Source of the DNA: CBDUQI01 sp965369325
Lineage (GTDB): Bacteria > Pseudomonadota > Gammaproteobacteria > Steroidobacterales > JBCBZW01
NCBI GenBank assembly: GCA_965369325.1
Contig: CBDUQI010000024.1
Span: forward strand, 1-41,981
Direction of reading: 5' to 3'
DNA length: 41,981 nucleotides
How positions within the stretch are numbered: position 1 is the first letter of the stretch; the number at the start of each line of letters is the position of its first letter. The position numbers and the translations under genes were made by a program. Under the pieces are notes generated by a model. That model was given only the letters and a program-made list of their open reading frames with translations, was not told the origin of the DNA and searched no databases. Below are positions 1 to 8,569 of this stretch, one piece after another.

Positions 1-396
1 GTTGTCGAGCATATGAAAGCAGGGGGCGGGGGGGCTATTACCGTGATGGGCACCACCGCCGCTGTCGAGACCTTCGGTGTTCCGCAAGCCTTTAATGCGA
101 TGAAGGCCGCGCTCATCACGTACTCAAAACAGTTGTCACAGTTTGTCGGGCGCGACAATATTCGCGTTAACGTGGTATCTCCCGGCCCGATTGAGTTCCC
201 GGGCGGCACGTGGGAGATGCTCAAAGACACCATGCCCAAGTGGTACACCAAGGTATTGCGCGATCACCCAACGCAACGCTTGGGCACGCCGGAGGAAGTG
301 GCGAAATGCGTGGTGTTTCTGTCGAGTCCGGCAGCCCAGTGGGTAAGCGGCCCCAACCTCATTGTTGATGGCGGCTTTACCAAGCGCGTGCAGTGA
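1..396 (+). CDS. SDR family oxidoreductase, C-terminal part
   Basis: The frame is open from base 1, so the N-terminal cofactor-binding half lies outside the window. About 131 residues are visible, including the typical SDR segment RVNVVSPGPI and the C-terminal pattern of FLSSPAAQWVSG followed by VDGG. These proteins are NAD(P)-dependent oxidoreductases of the cytoplasm. The active-site motif usually read as YxxxK appears here as FNAMK: the Phe codon is at 91-93 and the Lys codon at 103-105. The segment usually containing the catalytic Ser reads VMGTTAAVETFG. The gene is followed after 30 bases by the Rieske oxygenase, so it is probably part of the same operon. Family membership is clear; the substrate, and whether the protein is catalytically normal, are not. 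Confidence 0.85.
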   Translation, partial: VVEHMKAGGGGAITVMGTTAAVETFGVPQAFNAMKAALITYSKQLSQFVGRDNIRVNVVSPGPIEFPGGTWEMLKDTMPKWYTKVLRDHPTQRLGTPEEVAKCVVFLSSPAAQWVSGPNLIVDGGFTKRVQ

Positions 397-426
397 TAAC
401 ACCCCGCCCTTGAGCTTGTGTAAGCA

Positions 427-1731
427 ATGACAGAACGAATCTACAAACCCGTAGAGCGCGTCAAGGCGGCAGTGGAAGGCGGAACGCCGGTTGAGCATGT
501 CGAGCTTCCGGCGCTTGGGTATCAACAAATTCCTAAGGAACGCTATACCTCCACCGAGTACATGGAGCTCGAGTGGAATAGCATGTGGAGCAAAGTGTGG
601 CTGCTTGGAGGCCTGAGTCGGGATTTGATCGAGCCGGGTGAATACATTTGTACGGACATCGGACGCGAGTCGGTGATTTTGGTCAAACAAACCGATGCTA
701 GTGTGCGTGCATTTTTCAACGTGTGTATGCATCGCGGCAATCGACTCCTTACCACGGGCATGGGGCAGCTCGAGGGTACACTTAAATGTGGATACCACGG
801 CTGGGAGTATCAATACAACGGCCGTTTTGCCCGCATTCCTAACAAAGAAGCTTTTCCGCAAGGACTGCCAACGGCCGGGCTGGTGGAGCTGCCGTGCCGG
901 GAGTGGAACGGACTGATTTGGTATAGCCTGGACAAAGATGTGATGCCTTTCGATCAGTACATGGCGCCGTTACTAGGGCACTTTGAGCCGTATAACTTTG
1001 ATCGAATGACGCTCACTCACGATGTCAGCATGGAGTGGGGCTGCAACTGGAAAGCGTCCGTCGATGCGTTTAATGAAACTTATCACGTCGAGGCGACGCA
1101 TCCACAGTTGCTTTGGTACCTCAACGATCTCGATGTGCAAATAGACTGCTATGAACGGCATTCCCGGTATCTTGTGCCGTTTGGCATGACCAGCCCCAAG
1201 ATCAAACACATACCTGAGATCCCACCGCCTCTGAAATTCATGTTGCACGAGGCGGGACTTGACCCGGCGTCGTATCAGGGGCCGGTCGATGGTATACGGA
1301 AGACTGTACAACAACATATTCGTCGCACAGCAGCCAGTGAAGGGAGAGATTACAGCGAACTGAATGATGATCAACTGACCGATGACTACAATTACCTGGT
1401 CTTCCCGAATCTAACGTTTAATACCCACCATGATCATTTCATGTTGTTTCGGCATCGCCCGCATGCCATTGATCCAAACCGGATGATTTTTGACGCTTTC
1501 ACGTTCAAATATCTGATTGACGAAGATGAGATTCCTGAGCTGCGTCCGCGGCATAAAGACTACGGCCCGGGCGAGAAGTCCCTGGGCATGGTGATCGATC
1601 AGGATGGCGGAAACTTGCCGAATGTGCAGCAAGGCATGAATAGTGCGGCTTACACCGGTTTGTGGTTGGGCGACCTTGAGGTGCGGATTCGGCATTTTCA
1701 CAAAACACTAGACGAGTATATTCAGTCTTAA
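427..1731 (+). CDS. Rieske non-heme iron oxygenase, alpha subunit
   Basis: This 434-residue protein has the full Rieske [2Fe-2S] motif: Cys100-x-His102 and Cys121-x2-His124, within CMHRG and CGYHGW. The mononuclear iron site is visible as NETYHVEATH, with His220 and His225. The C-terminal segment VQQGMNSAAYTGLWLGDLE is typical of ring-hydroxylating oxygenase large subunits. Such enzymes use electrons from a reductase, with or without a ferredoxin, to hydroxylate or N/O-dealkylate aromatic or quaternary-amine substrates. No small subunit, ferredoxin or reductase gene is present here, so the partners must lie elsewhere or before the window. Genes for an SDR and a 2-oxoacid dehydrogenase flank it, which suggests oxidative catabolism. 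The substrate cannot be inferred. Confidence 0.92.
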   Translation: MTERIYKPVERVKAAVEGGTPVEHVELPALGYQQIPKERYTSTEYMELEWNSMWSKVWLLGGLSRDLIEPGEYICTDIGRESVILVKQTDASVRAFFNVCMHRGNRLLTTGMGQLEGTLKCGYHGWEYQYNGRFARIPNKEAFPQGLPTAGLVELPCREWNGLIWYSLDKDVMPFDQYMAPLLGHFEPYNFDRMTLTHDVSMEWGCNWKASVDAFNETYHVEATHPQLLWYLNDLDVQIDCYERHSRYLVPFGMTSPKIKHIPEIPPPLKFMLHEAGLDPASYQGPVDGIRKTVQQHIRRTAASEGRDYSELNDDQLTDDYNYLVFPNLTFNTHHDHFMLFRHRPHAIDPNRMIFDAFTFKYLIDEDEIPELRPRHKDYGPGEKSLGMVIDQDGGNLPNVQQGMNSAAYTGLWLGDLEVRIRHFHKTLDEYIQS

Positions 1732-1804
1732 GCACTGGATAGGTCGCACAGAGCCCAGCCATGTACGAAGCTCATTCACCCGTGGCGGCAAAGAGAGTAC
1801 AACC

Positions 1805-2773
1805 ATGACATCGCCAATGCACGACCTGCGAGGCGTCTATCGCAGCATGAAAACCATTCGTGAATTCGAAGAACGGCTCCATATTGAAATTCAGACCGGC
1901 GAGATAGCGGGTTTTACCCATTTGTACTCAGGCCAGGAAGCGGTCGCGGTGGGGGTTTGTGATCCGTTAACGAATGATGACCAGATTGTGTCGACACATC
2001 GTGGGCACGGGCATTGTATTGCCAAGGGCTGTGATGTGCAGGCGATGATGCTTGAAATTTACGGCCGAGCAGCCGGGCTGTGCAAAGGCAAGGGCGGATC
2101 GATGCACATCGCCGATTTTTCGGTGGGCATGCTCGGCGCCAATGCCATCGTCGGCGGCGGCCCGCCTTTAGCGGTGGGGGCCGCCATCGCGAATAAGCTC
2201 GACCGCAAACGGCAGGTGAGTGTCGCGTTTGGTGGCGATGGTTCATCCAATCAAGGCACTGTGTTTGAAGCGCAGAATCTCGCCGTTGTGCTGAAGCTGC
2301 CCGTGATTTTCGTCTACGAGAACAATGGTTACGGCGAGCACACCGGCGCAGATTACGCGGTAGGCGCGACCGATATACGCTCACGTAACGAAGCCTTTGG
2401 GATGTTGTCGCTAAGCGGTGATGGCAACGACTATTTTGATGTCCAGGATAAGATGGCAACAGCACTTGAGCATGCGCGGAGTGGGGCGGGACCGGTGTCG
2501 CTGGAGTTCATGACGCAACGATATTTTGGTCATTTTGAGGGTGATCCTCAACGCTATCGCGCTGATGGCGAGGTAGAGCAGGCGCGCAAGGACGCAGACT
2601 GCCTCATGCGGTTTCGCAAGCGTGTTACGGAAGATCAGCGCATGAGCTGCGACGAACTCGATCAGATCGACGCCGAGGTGGCGGAGCTCATTGGCTCGGC
2701 AGTGGCGACAGCCAAGAACGCTGCGCCACCAGCGCCTGAACAGGTGCTCACTGATGTTTATGCCAGTTACTAA
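1805..2773 (+). CDS. Thiamine-diphosphate dehydrogenase E1, alpha subunit
   Basis: This 322-residue protein matches the alpha subunit of acetoin, pyruvate or branched-chain 2-oxoacid dehydrogenases. The ThDP-binding motif runs from GGDGSSNQGTVFEAQNLA (GDG at residues 144-146) to YENNGYGEHT (NN at 173-174). The stretches THRGHGHCIAKG and GKGGSMH are also family hallmarks. The beta subunit follows after 15 bases, so the pair should form the alpha2beta2 decarboxylase that transfers an acyl or acetyl group to the lipoyl arm of E2. The length and the GKGGSMH pattern resemble AcoA-type acetoin dehydrogenase more than branched-chain enzymes. The substrate is still undetermined, because no acetoin operon markers such as an AcoR regulator are present. 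Confidence 0.9.
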   Translation: MTSPMHDLRGVYRSMKTIREFEERLHIEIQTGEIAGFTHLYSGQEAVAVGVCDPLTNDDQIVSTHRGHGHCIAKGCDVQAMMLEIYGRAAGLCKGKGGSMHIADFSVGMLGANAIVGGGPPLAVGAAIANKLDRKRQVSVAFGGDGSSNQGTVFEAQNLAVVLKLPVIFVYENNGYGEHTGADYAVGATDIRSRNEAFGMLSLSGDGNDYFDVQDKMATALEHARSGAGPVSLEFMTQRYFGHFEGDPQRYRADGEVEQARKDADCLMRFRKRVTEDQRMSCDELDQIDAEVAELIGSAVATAKNAAPPAPEQVLTDVYASY

Positions 2774-2788
2774 TCGGCGGACCCCACA

Positions 2789-3802
2789 ATGACAATCAAA
2801 AATGTACGTCAGGCCATTAACGAGACCCTGCACGCCGAGATGGAACGTGACGATGACGTCATTATCCTTGGGGAGGATATTTCCGGCGGCGCGGGGACGC
2901 CATCGGGTAAACGAGAGGCGATTGGCGGAATCTGGGGAACTACCGGGGGATTGCTTCCGAAGTTCGGCGAAGATCGTGTTATAGATACCCCGATTTCCGA
3001 GTCAGCCATTATCGGTGCGGCAGCGGGGGCCAGTTTGCGTGGCAAGCGTGCGATCGCTGAGCTTATGTTTGCGGATTTTGTGGGCGTTTGTTTTGATCAG
3101 TTGTTTAACCAGGCCGCCAAGTTCCGCTACATGTTCGGCGGGGATGTGAGTTGTCCGATGGTGGTGAGGCTCATCTATGGCGCCGGTATGAATTCCGCCG
3201 CCCAGCACAGTCAGGCGATGTACTCGATACTCACTGCCATTCCGGGACTTAAAGTGGTTACTCCGACCAATGCGAAAGACGCAAAAGGACTGCTGACGGC
3301 GGCAATACGCGACGATGATCCGGTGATGTTCTTCGAACACAAGGCGCTGTACACCAAAAAGTGTGATGTACCTGATGGTGAGCTGGTTACGCCGTTCGGT
3401 ATCGCTAGCTTGGTGCGTCAGGGCGATGATGTCACGGTGGTTGCGATCGGGCGGATGGTGCACTTTGCTGAGAAGGTGGCAGACAAGCTTGCGAGCCTCG
3501 GCGTAGGCTGCGATCTGATTGATCCGCGCACCCTCAGTCCTTTGGATGAAGACACTATACTTGATAGCGTTGAAAAAACCGGGCGCCTGGTCGTTGTTGA
3601 TGAATCCAACCCCCGTTGTTCAGTGGCAGCGGATATCGCGGCGACCGTGGCCAATAAGGCATTTAGTTCACTCAAATCGCCTATTCAACTGGTGACGGCA
3701 CCACACACGCCGGTACCGTTTGCGCGGGAGCTCGAGCGGGCTTACGTGCCGAGTCCGGACAAGATCGAGGCTGGAATTCGCGCCGCATTGGACTACCGAT
3801 GA
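2789..3802 (+). CDS. Thiamine-diphosphate dehydrogenase E1, beta subunit
   Basis: This 337-residue protein is the transketolase-like beta partner of the preceding gene. It shows the usual segments LGEDISGGAGTPSGKR, DTPISESAIIGAAAGA and FADFVGVCFDQLFNQAAK, then a transketolase C-terminal domain with VDESNPRCSVAADIAA. The last codon and stop overlap the start of the E2 gene in an ATGA arrangement at 3799-3802, so the two are probably translationally coupled. It would bind the pyrophosphate end of ThDP at the alpha-beta interface. The closest familiar type is AcoB/PdhB; which 2-oxoacid or diketone is cleaved cannot be read from the sequence. Confidence 0.9.
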   Translation: MTIKNVRQAINETLHAEMERDDDVIILGEDISGGAGTPSGKREAIGGIWGTTGGLLPKFGEDRVIDTPISESAIIGAAAGASLRGKRAIAELMFADFVGVCFDQLFNQAAKFRYMFGGDVSCPMVVRLIYGAGMNSAAQHSQAMYSILTAIPGLKVVTPTNAKDAKGLLTAAIRDDDPVMFFEHKALYTKKCDVPDGELVTPFGIASLVRQGDDVTVVAIGRMVHFAEKVADKLASLGVGCDLIDPRTLSPLDEDTILDSVEKTGRLVVVDESNPRCSVAADIAATVANKAFSSLKSPIQLVTAPHTPVPFARELERAYVPSPDKIEAGIRAALDYR

Positions 3803-5208
3803 GCCGTTTGTTTGCTTTCACAATGCCCAAGTGGGGGATTGAAATGCAGGAAGGCTTGGTCAGCGAGTGGCACCTGTCTGAGGGTGTTGCCTTTTCCAAA
3901 GGCGAGCTTCTGGCGTCCATCGAAACGGACAAGATCGTCAACGATATTGAAGCCGAGTTTGACGGGTACTGTGTGCGTTGCATTGCCGAGGAGGGAGATA
4001 CCTACGCCGTAGGCGAACTCATGGCCGTGTTTGGCGATGCGGCAAGCTCGGCAGAGCAGATCGATCATTTTATTAGCACGTTCGTGCCGCCCGATGTCGC
4101 GGCTTCGGGTGAAGAGTCGACACTGATACAGGCACAGGCCTCGGACGATCAAGGTGATCACGCCGCTGGGGAGGCCGGTTCAGTTGTTGCCTTGGTCAAG
4201 GCGCATCCTGGCCAGGAGATTGTGAGCGACAAAGCCTGGGCGGCGGCATCGACCGCGAACCTGGACATTGAATCGATCAAAGACAGCGGTCGGCACCAGC
4301 GCATCCAACTTCAAGACGTCGAACAGGCACTTAGACCGGCTCAAAAAATTGAGCGCTCTGCCTGTCGTAATGCCGTAGAGCCTTCGGCAAACGATCGGAC
4401 TGACGCAACGCCCTTGGCGGCGCTCGCCGCGATGCAAAATGGCATCGACCTAAGAACGATTAAGGGGACTGGCCGGAACGGGAGAATACGCCGACACGAT
4501 GTGATTAGCGCTACTGAAAACACGGCGGGGCCCACCTTTATTCCGTTGACAGGCATGCGGGGGAAGATAGCGACGCGCCTGTCTACCGCGTGGCGAGAAA
4601 TTCCGCATTTCCACTTGCAATCAGTGGTTGGTGTTGACGCATTGCTGGCGGTGCGAGAGCGGTATAGTAATACTTCAACCGCGCACATATCGCTTAATGA
4701 TTACATTGTTGCCGCCGTGGCACGTACGCTACACCATCATCCGGCCGTGAACGTCAACGTAAGCGCGGAGGGGATTACACGATTTTCTCATGCCAACATT
4801 GCGATCGCCATTGCTGTCGAAGAAGGTTTGATTACACCGGTGGTCAAAGCCGCGCAGGAGTTGACCTTGGTTGCGCTAAGTGAGGAGAGTCGTCGGCTTA
4901 TTGACGCGGCAAAGGCCAAGCGTTTGTCGTTGAATGACCTCTCCTCGGGTACCTTTACGGTATCAAATCTTGGCATGTTCGGCGTGAGCAGCTTTACCGC
5001 AGTTATCAATCCACCTCAAGGCGCGATACTCTCAGTGGGCGAGGTGTCATCAAATGTGGTTGAGCGAGATGGGCAGTTTGTTGCGGCTAAGCAAATCACG
5101 CTCACTCTGGGTTGCGACCACCGCGCGATCGACGGGGCCGTCGGCGCGCGCTTTCTCGCCGACTTAAAGGGCTTGCTCGAAAGCCCGGATTCCCTGGTTG
5201 CAGAATGA
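3799..5208 (+). CDS. Dihydrolipoamide acyltransferase (E2)
   Basis: This 469-residue protein has the modular E2 layout. A lipoyl domain spans about residues 1-80, with the lipoylated Lys45 in ETDKIVNDIEAEFDG. Two segments resembling peripheral-subunit-binding domains follow: a degenerate one near 141-176 and a good one near 204-238 (LAALAAMQNGIDLRTIKGTG). The catalytic domain begins near 248 and ends with DHRAIDG, containing the active-site His441 and Asp445. It accepts the acyl group made by E1 and transfers it to CoA. A gene for E3 (dihydrolipoamide dehydrogenase) is not found nearby, so a shared cellular E3 is likely. The ATGA overlap with E1-beta indicates coupled expression. Two E3-binding-like modules are unusual for a bacterial E2. 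Confidence 0.92.
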   Translation: MSRLFAFTMPKWGIEMQEGLVSEWHLSEGVAFSKGELLASIETDKIVNDIEAEFDGYCVRCIAEEGDTYAVGELMAVFGDAASSAEQIDHFISTFVPPDVAASGEESTLIQAQASDDQGDHAAGEAGSVVALVKAHPGQEIVSDKAWAAASTANLDIESIKDSGRHQRIQLQDVEQALRPAQKIERSACRNAVEPSANDRTDATPLAALAAMQNGIDLRTIKGTGRNGRIRRHDVISATENTAGPTFIPLTGMRGKIATRLSTAWREIPHFHLQSVVGVDALLAVRERYSNTSTAHISLNDYIVAAVARTLHHHPAVNVNVSAEGITRFSHANIAIAIAVEEGLITPVVKAAQELTLVALSEESRRLIDAAKAKRLSLNDLSSGTFTVSNLGMFGVSSFTAVINPPQGAILSVGEVSSNVVERDGQFVAAKQITLTLGCDHRAIDGAVGARFLADLKGLLESPDSLVAE

Positions 5209-5327
5209 CTGCGCAGCGACATCAGAATGTGTCTCGGGGTTGCGGACGTTGCTCCTCGTGGTGCGTGCTTGAGGCGCATCGCCTGCTACCGCTTGGCGTC
5301 AACTGCACGCAGGGGCGCGCCGCGTGA
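5205..5327 (+). CDS. Possible 40-residue Cys-containing small protein
   Basis: An ATG at 5205 overlaps the E2 stop (ATGA). The frame runs 40 codons and ends in a TGA that overlaps the GTG start of the next gene (GTGA at 5324-5327). The product has four Cys residues, at 13, 16, 20 and 34 (CGRC, WC, NC), which could bind a metal, and no recognisable homology. The double overlap is what a translationally coupled small gene would look like. It could equally be a chance open frame filling the E2-VOC spacer: there is no strong ribosome-binding site of its own, and nothing but position supports expression. Confidence 0.3.
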   Translation: MTAQRHQNVSRGCGRCSSWCVLEAHRLLPLGVNCTQGRAA

Positions 5328-5854
5328 CAGCGCAGGTACCGGAGCTTGGTCGGATCATGCAGTTTAGTTATGTGGTTGATGATCTGGACAGGGCAGCGCA
5401 GCACTGGGCGTCGCTGTTACAGGTAGGGCCATTTTTTGCGCTGAAACATGTGCCATATCGAGTGTGTGAGTATCGCGGCCAGCCTACGCCCGTTGATATG
5501 TCGGTTGCGATTGCCTACTCAGGTGATATACAAATTGAGTTGGTGCAGCAGCACAATGACGCGCCATCGATATTTCAGGACTTTTTACGCACCCGTGGTC
5601 CCGGCCTACAACATGTGGCGATCGTGACGGAAAATTTGGCCGAAGCACTGCAGGCGTTTGCTCAAAAAAATGTAGTGCCAATACAGCGCGGCGAAGCGGA
5701 AAACGGCACATTGTTTGCGTATTTGGATACGGCGATGATTCCAGGCACGATGCTGGAGCTGGTCGAGTTGCCGGATAGTGTGGCACGTGCTTTTGAGTAC
5801 ATGAGAGAGAAATCGGCGCAGTGGTCGCCAGGGCAAGATGCGCTAATTTGCTGA
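5324..5854 (+). CDS. VOC-fold (glyoxalase/epimerase superfamily) protein
   Basis: This 176-residue protein shows the two beta-alpha-beta-beta-beta modules of the vicinal-oxygen-chelate fold. The first starts at QFSYVVDDLDRAAQHW and the second at GPGLQHVAIVTENLAEAL. Likely metal ligands are Gln13, a Glu in IQIELVQQ, the His in LQHVAI and the Glu in MLELVEL, an arrangement like methylmalonyl-CoA epimerase and glyoxalase relatives. GTG 5324 is preferred because it keeps the usual lead-in LGRIMQF; ATG 5357 would remove it. Placement between the acyltransferase and an acyl-CoA ligase suggests a role in converting a CoA ester or carbonyl intermediate, but this is inference from position. Confidence 0.75.
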   Translation: MTAQVPELGRIMQFSYVVDDLDRAAQHWASLLQVGPFFALKHVPYRVCEYRGQPTPVDMSVAIAYSGDIQIELVQQHNDAPSIFQDFLRTRGPGLQHVAIVTENLAEALQAFAQKNVVPIQRGEAENGTLFAYLDTAMIPGTMLELVELPDSVARAFEYMREKSAQWSPGQDALIC

Positions 5855-5888
5855 GTCTTCCGGCACAGACAAGATGGGGAGCACTGGC

Positions 5889-7403
5889 ATGACACGCAAC
5901 GCGAATCTCTACGCGCAGTTTCAGGAGAATTTTCCGGCCGATCTTGATACGCCGTTGCTGCTTACCGCCGACGGGCGCAGCGTGAGTTACGCTGAGGCAG
6001 AGCGGGGCTCAGCTCGGATAGCCAACCGCCTCCTGCAACTCGGCGCTGCCCGTGGCGACCGGGTGACCGTGCAGGTCGAAAAATCGGTGGAGAACGTGTT
6101 TCTGTATCTGGCCTGTCTGCGGGCCGGGCTGGTTTATCAGCCGTTGAATACGGCCTATACGGCGTCGGAACTGGCTTACTTTCTCGGTGACGCGGAGCCG
6201 AGCATTATCGTGTGCGCAAGTGATGCGCTGGCCGTGATGGAGCCCGTGCTTCGCACAGCGGGTGCGAAGGCCCTGCTCAGCCTTAATGGCGATGGCTCTG
6301 GTTCGTTGATCACCGGGGCTGCGGCGGCTGGCCCCGAAGCGGAGGTTGTCCGATGCAACGGCTCGGATGTCGCGGCCCTATTGTATTCATCGGGGACGAC
6401 AGGGCGGGCGAAGGGCATCATGTTGAGTCATGAGAACTTAGCCACTAATGCGCGGGTACTGGTTGAGGCATGGGGCTTCTGCGCGGCCGATCGTCTCCTG
6501 CATACCCTGCCTATTTACCATGTGCACGGGCTGTTTGTCGGTCTTGGCTGTGTGTTGATGAGCGGCGCGAGTATGCTTTGGCATAGCCGGTTTAGCGACA
6601 GCGCGAGTATTGCCGTCATGCCGGATTGTACGGTGATGATGGGGGTGCCAACCTACTACACGCGGCTATTGGCGAACCCGGCGTTTGGGGCGGGATGTTG
6701 TTCGAATATGCGTTTGTTTGTATCGGGTTCGGCGCCGTTGCTGGCCGAGACGTTTGTTGAATTTCAAGCACGTACCGGTCACACGATTGTTGAGCGTTAT
6801 GGCATGACCGAGACCGGGATGAACACCTCCAACCCGCTGCATGGTGAGCGTCGCGCCGGTACCGTTGGTCCGCCGCTGCCGGGCGTCACCGTTCGTGTGG
6901 TCGATGAGGCTGGCCAATGCGTCGCGCGCGGCGAGACGGGCAACTTGCAGGTTCGCGGGCCGAATGTGTTCCCCGGCTACTGGCGTATGCCGGATAAGAC
7001 CGCGGAGGATTTCACCAGTGACGGTTTTTTCAACACCGGCGACAAAGCGACCATCGACGCTGACGGCTATGTTGCGATCGTCGGTCGCGCCAAAGACATG
7101 ATTATCTCCGGCGGCCTCAACATCTATCCGAAAGAAATTGAATGGGTCATCGACGATATGGCGGGTATCGCCGAGTCAGCCGTCATCGGGGTAGCCCATG
7201 CTGACTTAGGCGAGGCCGTTGTGGCTGTGATTGTTGTCAATGCCAATGCACCTACTGCCACAGAGGTGCTTGCCCATTGCCGGACGCAGTTGGCCAATTT
7301 TAAGGTGCCCAAGCGGGTCGAAGTGCTCGACGCCTTGCCGCGCAATACGATGGGTAAAGTGCAGAAAAACGTGCTGCGTGAGCGATTCGCAACAACCGAC
7401 TGA
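5889..7403 (+). CDS. matB: Malonyl-CoA-synthetase-like AMP-forming acyl-CoA ligase
   Basis: This member of the ANL superfamily is about 504 residues long. The P-loop YSSGTTGRAKG lies near residue 166 and the A5 motif ERYGMTETGM near 297. The conserved hinge and catalytic Lys appear in MIISGGLNIYPKE and PRNTMGKVQKN. The substrate-pocket patterns LPIYHVHGLFVGL and GERRAGTVGPPLPG are typical of malonyl- and methylmalonyl-CoA synthetases (MatB), which use ATP to join a dicarboxylate to CoA. The start at ATG 5889 is chosen because GGGGAG at 5876-5881 lies seven bases upstream; an ATG at 5874 is in frame but has no such site. It closes the apparent first operon, and the next gene follows after a 146-base gap. 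Confidence 0.82.
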   Translation: MTRNANLYAQFQENFPADLDTPLLLTADGRSVSYAEAERGSARIANRLLQLGAARGDRVTVQVEKSVENVFLYLACLRAGLVYQPLNTAYTASELAYFLGDAEPSIIVCASDALAVMEPVLRTAGAKALLSLNGDGSGSLITGAAAAGPEAEVVRCNGSDVAALLYSSGTTGRAKGIMLSHENLATNARVLVEAWGFCAADRLLHTLPIYHVHGLFVGLGCVLMSGASMLWHSRFSDSASIAVMPDCTVMMGVPTYYTRLLANPAFGAGCCSNMRLFVSGSAPLLAETFVEFQARTGHTIVERYGMTETGMNTSNPLHGERRAGTVGPPLPGVTVRVVDEAGQCVARGETGNLQVRGPNVFPGYWRMPDKTAEDFTSDGFFNTGDKATIDADGYVAIVGRAKDMIISGGLNIYPKEIEWVIDDMAGIAESAVIGVAHADLGEAVVAVIVVNANAPTATEVLAHCRTQLANFKVPKRVEVLDALPRNTMGKVQKNVLRERFATTD

Positions 7404-7549
7404 TGGCAATGAGGTGACCGGCAGAAAACAGGCTGTGCGGCGGCTGGCGCAGATAACTGAGCAGCCTTCCGCCTGATTGCTATTGATTCTCACTTTGCAC
7501 CTGATTCGCGTCAATGGTGGGGTGGCCGGCGCATGTTAGCCTTGCGGGC

Positions 7550-8515
7550 ATGCAACCGTATCATCCCCCTGATCGCAGCCCGCGTGCTGTACGTCTCCTG
7601 CGTCTGACCAGTATCGCCTCACCGGTGGTGGCCTGCGTGCTGCTGCTCGCGAAAGCCTGGGCGTTCTCCGGCACCGGTTCGGTGGCCGTGCTCAGCTCCA
7701 TGGCCGATTCGCTGTTGGACTTGATGGCGGCGTTAATCACGCTGTTTGCTATCGCCTATGCGCTGATCCCGGCGGATGATGAGCATCGTTTTGGGCACGG
7801 CAAGTCCGAGGCCTTGGCGGCGTTGTTTCAGGTGGTGTTGATTGTCGGTTCGGCCGTCTTTGTCGGCCGCGAGGCCATTGCCCGGCTGCTCGATCCGCAG
7901 TTGGTCGTGCACGTCCAGGTGGGGGTTGCCGTGATGCTGTTTGCGATGCTGCTAACCAGTGCGTTGCTGGCGCTACAATACCATGTGGCACGCTTGACCG
8001 GCTCGCTGGCACTGCGCGCGGATGCGGCGCACTATCGCAGCGATCTGCTCAGCAACGCGGCGGTTGCGGTGGGGCTGCTGATTGCCGTGCGGCCCGGTTT
8101 TGGTTGGGTGGATGCGGCATGCGGACTGGGCGTTGCCGGATATATCGCGTACTCGGCGGTGGACGTATTGCGCCAGGCGGTTGATGTACTACTGGACCGT
8201 GAATTGCCGGATGAGTTTCGTGCACAGGTAACCGGCACGGTGATGCAGCATCCGCAAGTCCACGGCGTACACGATCTGCGCACCCGTCACTCGGGCACCG
8301 CGCGTTTTGTGCAGCTGCATCTGGAATTGGATCCTGCGCTGGCGTTGTCCGATGCGCACCGCATTGGTGATGAAATTGAGGCGCATTTGCATACCCTGAT
8401 GGGTCCGATGGATGTGCTGATACACCTGGACCCTGCGTATGAGCCGGCGTCCCACACGTTGGCCGGCGTCAAAACGGGATGGGCGTCCTCGTCTGATCGG
8501 GCACAGGCGGTGTAG
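7550..8515 (+). CDS. fieF: Cation diffusion facilitator, FieF-like
   Basis: This inner-membrane protein of about 321 residues belongs to the CDF family, which exports divalent metals (Zn2+, Fe2+) in exchange for protons. Conserved features are the TM2 metal-site motif ADSLLD (Asp53 and Asp57), the loop ADDEHRFGHGKSEALAALFQ, the TM5 pair in HYRSDLLSN, and a C-terminal cytoplasmic metal-sensing domain starting near DVLLDRELP. Starting at ATG 7550 gives an N-terminus the same size as E. coli FieF. ATG 7514 is also in frame and would add 12 residues with no better ribosome site. It stands apart from the neighbouring operons and may be transcribed alone. Confidence 0.88.
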   Translation: MQPYHPPDRSPRAVRLLRLTSIASPVVACVLLLAKAWAFSGTGSVAVLSSMADSLLDLMAALITLFAIAYALIPADDEHRFGHGKSEALAALFQVVLIVGSAVFVGREAIARLLDPQLVVHVQVGVAVMLFAMLLTSALLALQYHVARLTGSLALRADAAHYRSDLLSNAAVAVGLLIAVRPGFGWVDAACGLGVAGYIAYSAVDVLRQAVDVLLDRELPDEFRAQVTGTVMQHPQVHGVHDLRTRHSGTARFVQLHLELDPALALSDAHRIGDEIEAHLHTLMGPMDVLIHLDPAYEPASHTLAGVKTGWASSSDRAQAV

Positions 8516-8569
8516 ACTGGCGCGCTTTCTGCCCTGAAGCTTGGCCAATGCCGCCAATGTGGGGCGCTA

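Noticed and set aside
136..861. 241-codon minus-strand open frame across the SDR-Rieske junction
   Set aside because: It lies antisense to two genes with clear family motifs and shows no recognisable protein pattern itself.
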